Positions 36,601 through 36,980 of a stretch of DNA of 36,980 nt are shown in pieces; the stretch's first letter is position 1; the number at the start of each line of letters is the position of its first letter. Both the position numbers and the translations under genes were made by a program. The notes under the pieces were generated by a model. The model saw only the letters and a list, made by a program, of their open reading frames with translations, had not been told where the DNA came from and ran no database searches. Source of the DNA: an uncultured Blastocatellia bacterium (GTDB lineage: Bacteria > Acidobacteriota > Blastocatellia > Pyrinomonadales > Pyrinomonadaceae); assembly GCA_946480785.1 (NCBI GenBank), contig CAMLLD010000067.1:1-36980 (forward strand), given 5' to 3'.

Positions 36601-36980
36601 CTCGTCAGGCGAAACCGATCTGAGGTCGTTTATTTCAAGCGGCACTTCAGCGTGGCGGTGGACCAGTTGCAGTGGTTTGCTATACCTCGTCAAATCAAAA
36701 GAGGTCCGCAGGATGGCGTGACGTGCAATCACCTGACGCATCGCTTCCCGCAATGCTTCGCCATCGAACGGTGCGCGCAGATGCCAGCTATTGACGTTGA
36801 TATAGGCCCGCGAATCCGGCGTCATCTCCATGTGGTAGAGCATCGCCGTCTGCATCATTGAGAGTGGATAGGCATCTTCAACGTCGGCCGGCAGGCGCTC
36901 ACCGGCGTGCACGGCACGAGCGTCCACATGACCGCGGGCGGGCACGATGGCGACGACTGGGCGGAGATGGTGGCGCGCTG
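33622..36980 (-). CDS. NRPS module C-A-PCP, predicted Asn (5' end open at window edge)
   Basis: Non-ribosomal peptide synthetase that should select, activate and tether asparagine and condense it with an upstream acyl donor. The frame has no stop up to the right edge. The first start-like codon inside the window is a GTG at 36945, from which I number 1107 residues, but the gene may begin outside. Domains: C about 24-465, A about 485-975 with the TSGSTGRPKG loop at 631-640, PCP about 990-1062 with Ser1026 in LGGNS. The Stachelhaus positions read D676 L677 T680 K718 I744 G746 E770 V778 G779, one change from the textbook Asn code DLTKLGEVGK. The C-domain motif is NHAILDG at 159-165: the first His is Asn, the second (catalytic) His is kept. 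Residues 1062-1107 form a Gln/Lys/Arg-rich tail, probably a docking element for the next protein, a PKS. The stop overlaps the next start as ATGA. Confidence 0.93.
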   Translation of the reverse strand, partial: ARHHLRPVVAIVPARGHVDARAVHAGERLPADVEDAYPLSMMQTAMLYHMEMTPDSRAYINVNSWHLRAPFDGEALREAMRQVIARHAILRTSFDLTRYSKPLQLVHRHAEVPLEINDLRSVSPDEQEESIQEFLRELRRQMFDLSQPLQMSFYVHRRTDDSFQFSLAENHAILDGWSTTSTLVEFAERYMALLAGEETSSQLPPAVSYRDFINLEISALTSTETQQYWSDQLRDAVPVRFPYVAEHAVASTGKRVEKVQLYLDDEVYEGLRRVARTLAVPLKTVAFTAHLKVMSLLSGQTDLLTGITTNGRPEESDGTQVRGNFLNTVPFRFQFTEGTWAETIRRVFDAEWAMLPHRRYPLGALQKSWGREPLLEASFAFLHFHAVDDLLRSGKVEIIDNKAIDLSETSFPILTHFDINSTSLNKNAWLDVHFDVTRMSPELRAAVMGYYDRVLRSIVADSSARHEADDYLSDIERERLLVAWNKTESKPSACLPELFEAQVARTPDAEAVACGEERLSYRELNSRADRLANRLRALGVGPEVLVAVMLERSTDMLVALLGVLKSGGAYVPLDSSNPRERLAFIMEDAAAPVLLTQQRLLADLPPHSGHVICVDVDETTGREQTTDRKTVAPENTAYVIYTSGSTGRPKGVLITHGGLSNYLSWAASTYQTGEGTGTLVHSSISFDLTITGLFSPLLSGGRVVLAPEGVGIEQLTQTLKEQEDLSLIKITPAQLQLLNGQLTPAEAAGRTRRFIIGGENLKAETLCFWQDASPETIHINEYGPTETVVGCCVYEVPKDERLSGSVPIGRPIANTQLYVLDSFLQPVSTGVAGELYVGGAGVARGYLNHPALTAERFIPDRFGSKPGSRLYRTGDLVRYRTDGQLEFLGRIDDQLKIHGYRVETEEIAVTLKQHRSLRDAFVTAIQDTNGDKRLVAYVIARGKEPSVSELRDFLKEKLPEYMIPSAFVWLTYLPLTAAGKVDRRALPEPGVLRPQLTTSYVAPEGETEELIAALWREVLQVETVGVHDNFFDLGGNSFGVYEVFSKLCESLDCKLSILDLFKYPTVNALAGHIKTLGEKQPAKQSVEATEKRALKQQQVNSRRQQMAKERAAKASAQK

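Larger units (their letters stand above)
2587..36665. repeat. Dispersed palindromic heptamer TGGWCCA, about 39 copies
   Basis: By eye I count about 25 TGGTCCA and 14 TGGACCA on the + strand between these positions, for example at 2587-2593 and 36659-36665. Random expectation at this composition is about five in total. They fall inside coding DNA in all three codon phases: CTG GAC CAG, GGA CCA after T, and TGG TCC A. The core GGWCC itself (about 82 copies) is not over-represented; only the form with T and A flanks is. It may be a genome signature comparable to HIP1 in cyanobacteria. Part of the excess comes from the common Leu-Asp-Gln/His tripeptides. Confidence 0.5.

Noticed and set aside
36921..36980. 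A plus-strand gene starting at the right edge, or a GC-rich junction
   Set aside because: The last 60 bases are about 73 % GC and read openly on the + strand from an ATG at 36929, but the minus frame of the Asn synthetase is also open to the edge. The stretch is too short to decide.
1..36980. Thioesterase, reductase or other chain-release domain, and resistance or export genes
   Set aside because: None is found; the line continues beyond the left edge, so release lies outside the window.

Overview
The window is one continuous stretch of a modular NRPS/PKS assembly-line locus. Every supported gene lies on the minus strand, so biosynthetic order runs from right (36980) to left (1). Both edges cut genes: the first synthetase is open at the right edge and the last is cut at the left edge. 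No rRNA, tRNA, CRISPR array, insertion sequence, thioesterase, transporter, phosphopantetheinyl transferase or regulator is visible. There is essentially no non-coding DNA; the largest gap is 47 bases. GC looks to be in the high fifties. That argues against typical streptomycetes or myxobacteria (about 70 %) and typical filamentous cyanobacteria (about 40 %), although the module style (KS-AT-KR, SyrP-like and luciferase-like enzymes, C domains with short N-terminal helices) resembles cyanobacterial, myxobacterial and acidobacterial clusters. A soil Gram-negative such as an acidobacterium is my low-confidence guess.

Layout in order of transcription: (1) C-A-PCP synthetase, predicted Asn (36980-33622, 5' open); (2) KS-AT-KR-ACP followed, unusually, by an epimerization domain (33625-27596); (3) a TauD/SyrP-like Fe/2-oxoglutarate dioxygenase (27584-26583); (4) a luciferase-like flavin monooxygenase (26583-25465); (5) a CmlA-type diiron beta-hydroxylase of metallo-beta-lactamase fold (25459-23861); (6) C-A-PCP synthetase, predicted Thr (23864-20556); (7) KS-AT-KR-ACP polyketide synthase (20551-15944); (8) a 4151-residue synthetase C-A(Ser)-PCP-E-C-A(Gly)-PCP-C-A(Asn)-PCP-C (15941-3486); (9) a stand-alone A-PCP protein that completes the last module (3438-1597); (10) the start of another C-A synthetase (1600-1, 3' cut).

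If the line is colinear, the part seen here would build: (upstream starter) - Asn - C2 beta-hydroxy ketide - Thr - C2 beta-hydroxy ketide - D-Ser - Gly - Asn - X - (next residue). Each malonate extension of an amino acid with ketoreduction would give a statine-like gamma-amino-beta-hydroxy acid. Three mechanistically different oxygenases between modules 2 and 3 should add hydroxyl groups. The genes are joined by ATGA or TGATG overlaps or gaps of a few bases, so they look like one translationally coupled operon extending beyond both edges. I do not recognise the product.

The most interesting points are the polyketide module that ends in an epimerization domain and feeds a D-type condensation domain, the three-oxygenase cassette with a CmlA homologue whose metal ligands fall at or within one residue of the CmlA positions, a module split cleanly at the C-A linker, and a dispersed palindromic heptamer (TGGWCCA) that is far more frequent than its core would predict.
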